Assembly: GCA_964625885.1 (NCBI GenBank)
Contig: CAZVBM010000020.1
Coordinates: forward strand, 1 to 5,952
Direction of reading: 5' to 3'
DNA: 5,952 bases
DNA from: CAZRIZ01 sp964625885
GTDB lineage: Bacteria > Patescibacteriota > Saccharimonadia > Saccharimonadales > Saccharimonadaceae
Positions 5,192 through 5,952 of this stretch are shown here, piece by piece. The notes under the pieces are model-generated. The model saw only the letters and a list, made by a program, of their open reading frames with translations, had not been told where the DNA came from and did not search any database. A program made the translations under genes and the position numbers. How positions within the stretch are numbered: the stretch's first letter is position 1; every line of letters begins with the position of its first letter.

Positions 5192-5899
5192 TCAGCCTAT
5201 TAAAGATTTTATGGCGTACAGCACCACCCAGTTGAGTGGGTAATAGGCATAAAAAAGATAGCGTGGCCAAAATTGCATCAGGAACTTCGATTTTTTAAGC
5301 CAATCTGACAAACCATTAACCACCAAAATTACAAAGCCCGCCGCCCCGGATGCTAATTGGATAATATAAAACGTCGATGTCGGACCAGACACAATATTAG
5401 GGAGGCAATATGACACAGCAGCAGCAAGGACCAAGAACGACTGAAGCCAAGCGTGCCGACAATAATAATAGACCGCTCCAAGCGCTAAAATAAACCAACC
5501 AGCTTCAATATCTAGCAACAGATATATTGGTATCAGGACAGATCTCAACCACACCGGCCCTTTTAGTAAAAAAATGACACCTAAAAAATTAAATACGACG
5601 TTTAAGCTGTCGTAACCAGTTGTAGACAAAAACACTATCTGCGACACAACTGCCAATACCAGTAGGCGCAAAATATATCGTGATAAGCTTTTGGTATTCT
5701 TCATACCCATCACAATCAAATAAGCGAAAATCGGCGCCGCTATCCGACCAATTAACCGAAAACTCATATCGGTTGGAAATAAAAAATAGCCGATATGATC
5801 AATTGTCATCGCTACCATAGCAATTAGCCTCAATAGATTAACTGCTGGGTCGATTTTGTCTGGCTTATCGACAACTCGCTTTTTGGAAGGTGAATTCAT
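5192..5899 (-). CDS. TraX-family integral membrane protein
   Basis: This 235-aa protein is very hydrophobic with about six to eight predicted membrane segments (roughly 22-42, 47-66, 72-92, 99-113, 117-131, 133-147, 151-169, 176-196 and a C-terminal one at 213-231; some may be half-segments). It shows the TraX family pattern: an N-terminal helix ending in MTIDHIGYFLFP (31-42), then FRLIGRIAAPIFAYLIVMGMKNTKS (47-71), LRLLVLAVVSQIVF (77-90), and the closing RYLFYAYYPLNWVVLY (213-228). TraX of the F plasmid N-acetylates pilin, but chromosomal homologues are widespread without conjugation genes and their substrate is unknown. A charged cytoplasmic tail (1-20) precedes the first segment. The ATG at 5897-5899 has only AAAGAG one base upstream, too close for a normal SD. 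No conjugation or pilin gene is in view. Family call is good; substrate is unknown. Confidence 0.88.
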   Translation of the reverse strand: MNSPSKKRVVDKPDKIDPAVNLLRLIAMVAMTIDHIGYFLFPTDMSFRLIGRIAAPIFAYLIVMGMKNTKSLSRYILRLLVLAVVSQIVFLSTTGYDSLNVVFNFLGVIFLLKGPVWLRSVLIPIYLLLDIEAGWFILALGAVYYYCRHAWLQSFLVLAAAVSYCLPNIVSGPTSTFYIIQLASGAAGFVILVVNGLSDWLKKSKFLMQFWPRYLFYAYYPLNWVVLYAIKSLIG

Positions 5900-5908
5900 G
5901 CTCTTTAA

Positions 5909-5917
5909 ATAATACCA
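5909..5917 (-). promoter_or_regulatory. Possible traX promoter, extended -10
   Basis: On the minus strand TGGTATTAT (5917-5909) is an extended -10 with a five-of-six hexamer. No -35 is visible; that position is in the upstream gene's terminator stem. The predicted start near 5902 would leave only about 3 nt before the traX ATG, a nearly leaderless mRNA. Confidence 0.45.
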
Positions 5918-5921
5918 CGAT

Positions 5922-5948
5922 AAAAAATAAACCCCGACGGGTTTATTT
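5922..5948 (-). terminator. Intrinsic terminator of a minus-strand gene beyond the window
   Basis: A 10-bp perfect stem, AAATAAACCC (5925-5934) with GGGTTTATTT (5939-5948), has a 4-nt loop. Read on the minus strand it is followed by a T-rich run (TTTATTTTTT), so it ends a transcript arriving from the right of the window, just before the traX promoter. Confidence 0.8.
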
Positions 5949-5952
5949 GGTG

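Noticed and set aside
2321..5194. Alternative genetic code (UGA as Gly)
   Set aside because: TGA ends typA and traX at the expected protein ends, and no in-frame TGA interrupts the conserved genes.

Overview
This is a compact bacterial segment of short, mostly monocistronic housekeeping genes. From memory of protein style I lean towards Patescibacteria/CPR, most likely Candidatus Saccharibacteria. Supporting this are single-copy core genes with little SD signal, very short or absent leaders, and a lone TraX-family membrane protein. I could not test it by search, so phylum confidence is about 0.6. TGA is used as a normal stop (typA, traX), which argues against the UGA=Gly code of Gracilibacteria/SR1. 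Base composition is middling (judged by eye, not counted).

Layout, left to right. Positions 1-20 hold the right arm of a terminator cut by the window edge. A D-Ala-D-Ala ligase (ddl, minus strand, 32-1033) faces away from rarA/mgsA (plus strand, 1063-2241) across a 29-bp gap that holds the rarA promoter and probably an overlapping ddl promoter. rarA converges on typA/bipA (minus strand, 2321-4156) and the two share a bidirectional terminator at 2254-2283. Upstream of typA lie its extended -10 promoter and a 16-bp perfect palindrome in the leader. Next is an unrecognised 225-aa cytoplasmic protein (minus strand, 4246-4923) with its own terminator, a strong promoter and an elaborate leader carrying two AAAGGAGGG motifs in predicted hairpin loops. 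A tRNA-Val(CAC) gene follows (minus strand, 5070-5146), then a TraX-family multi-pass membrane protein (minus strand, 5192-5899). The right end (5925-5948) is the terminator of a minus-strand gene outside the window.

The recognised genes do not form a pathway. Ddl makes the dipeptide terminus of peptidoglycan precursors, RarA acts at stalled replication forks and gaps, and TypA is a ribosome-associated translational GTPase. Nearly every gene has its own promoter and terminator, so regulation is probably gene by gene; traX and the tRNA are the one pair with no visible terminator between them.

The most interesting signals are in the short leaders, not the proteins: rarA appears leaderless, typA has a palindrome that either separates or bridges its SD and AUG, and the orphan gene has tandem SD-bearing hairpins. 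The orphan gene also has arginine codon use unlike rarA. No CRISPR array, insertion sequence or clear mobile-element boundary is visible.
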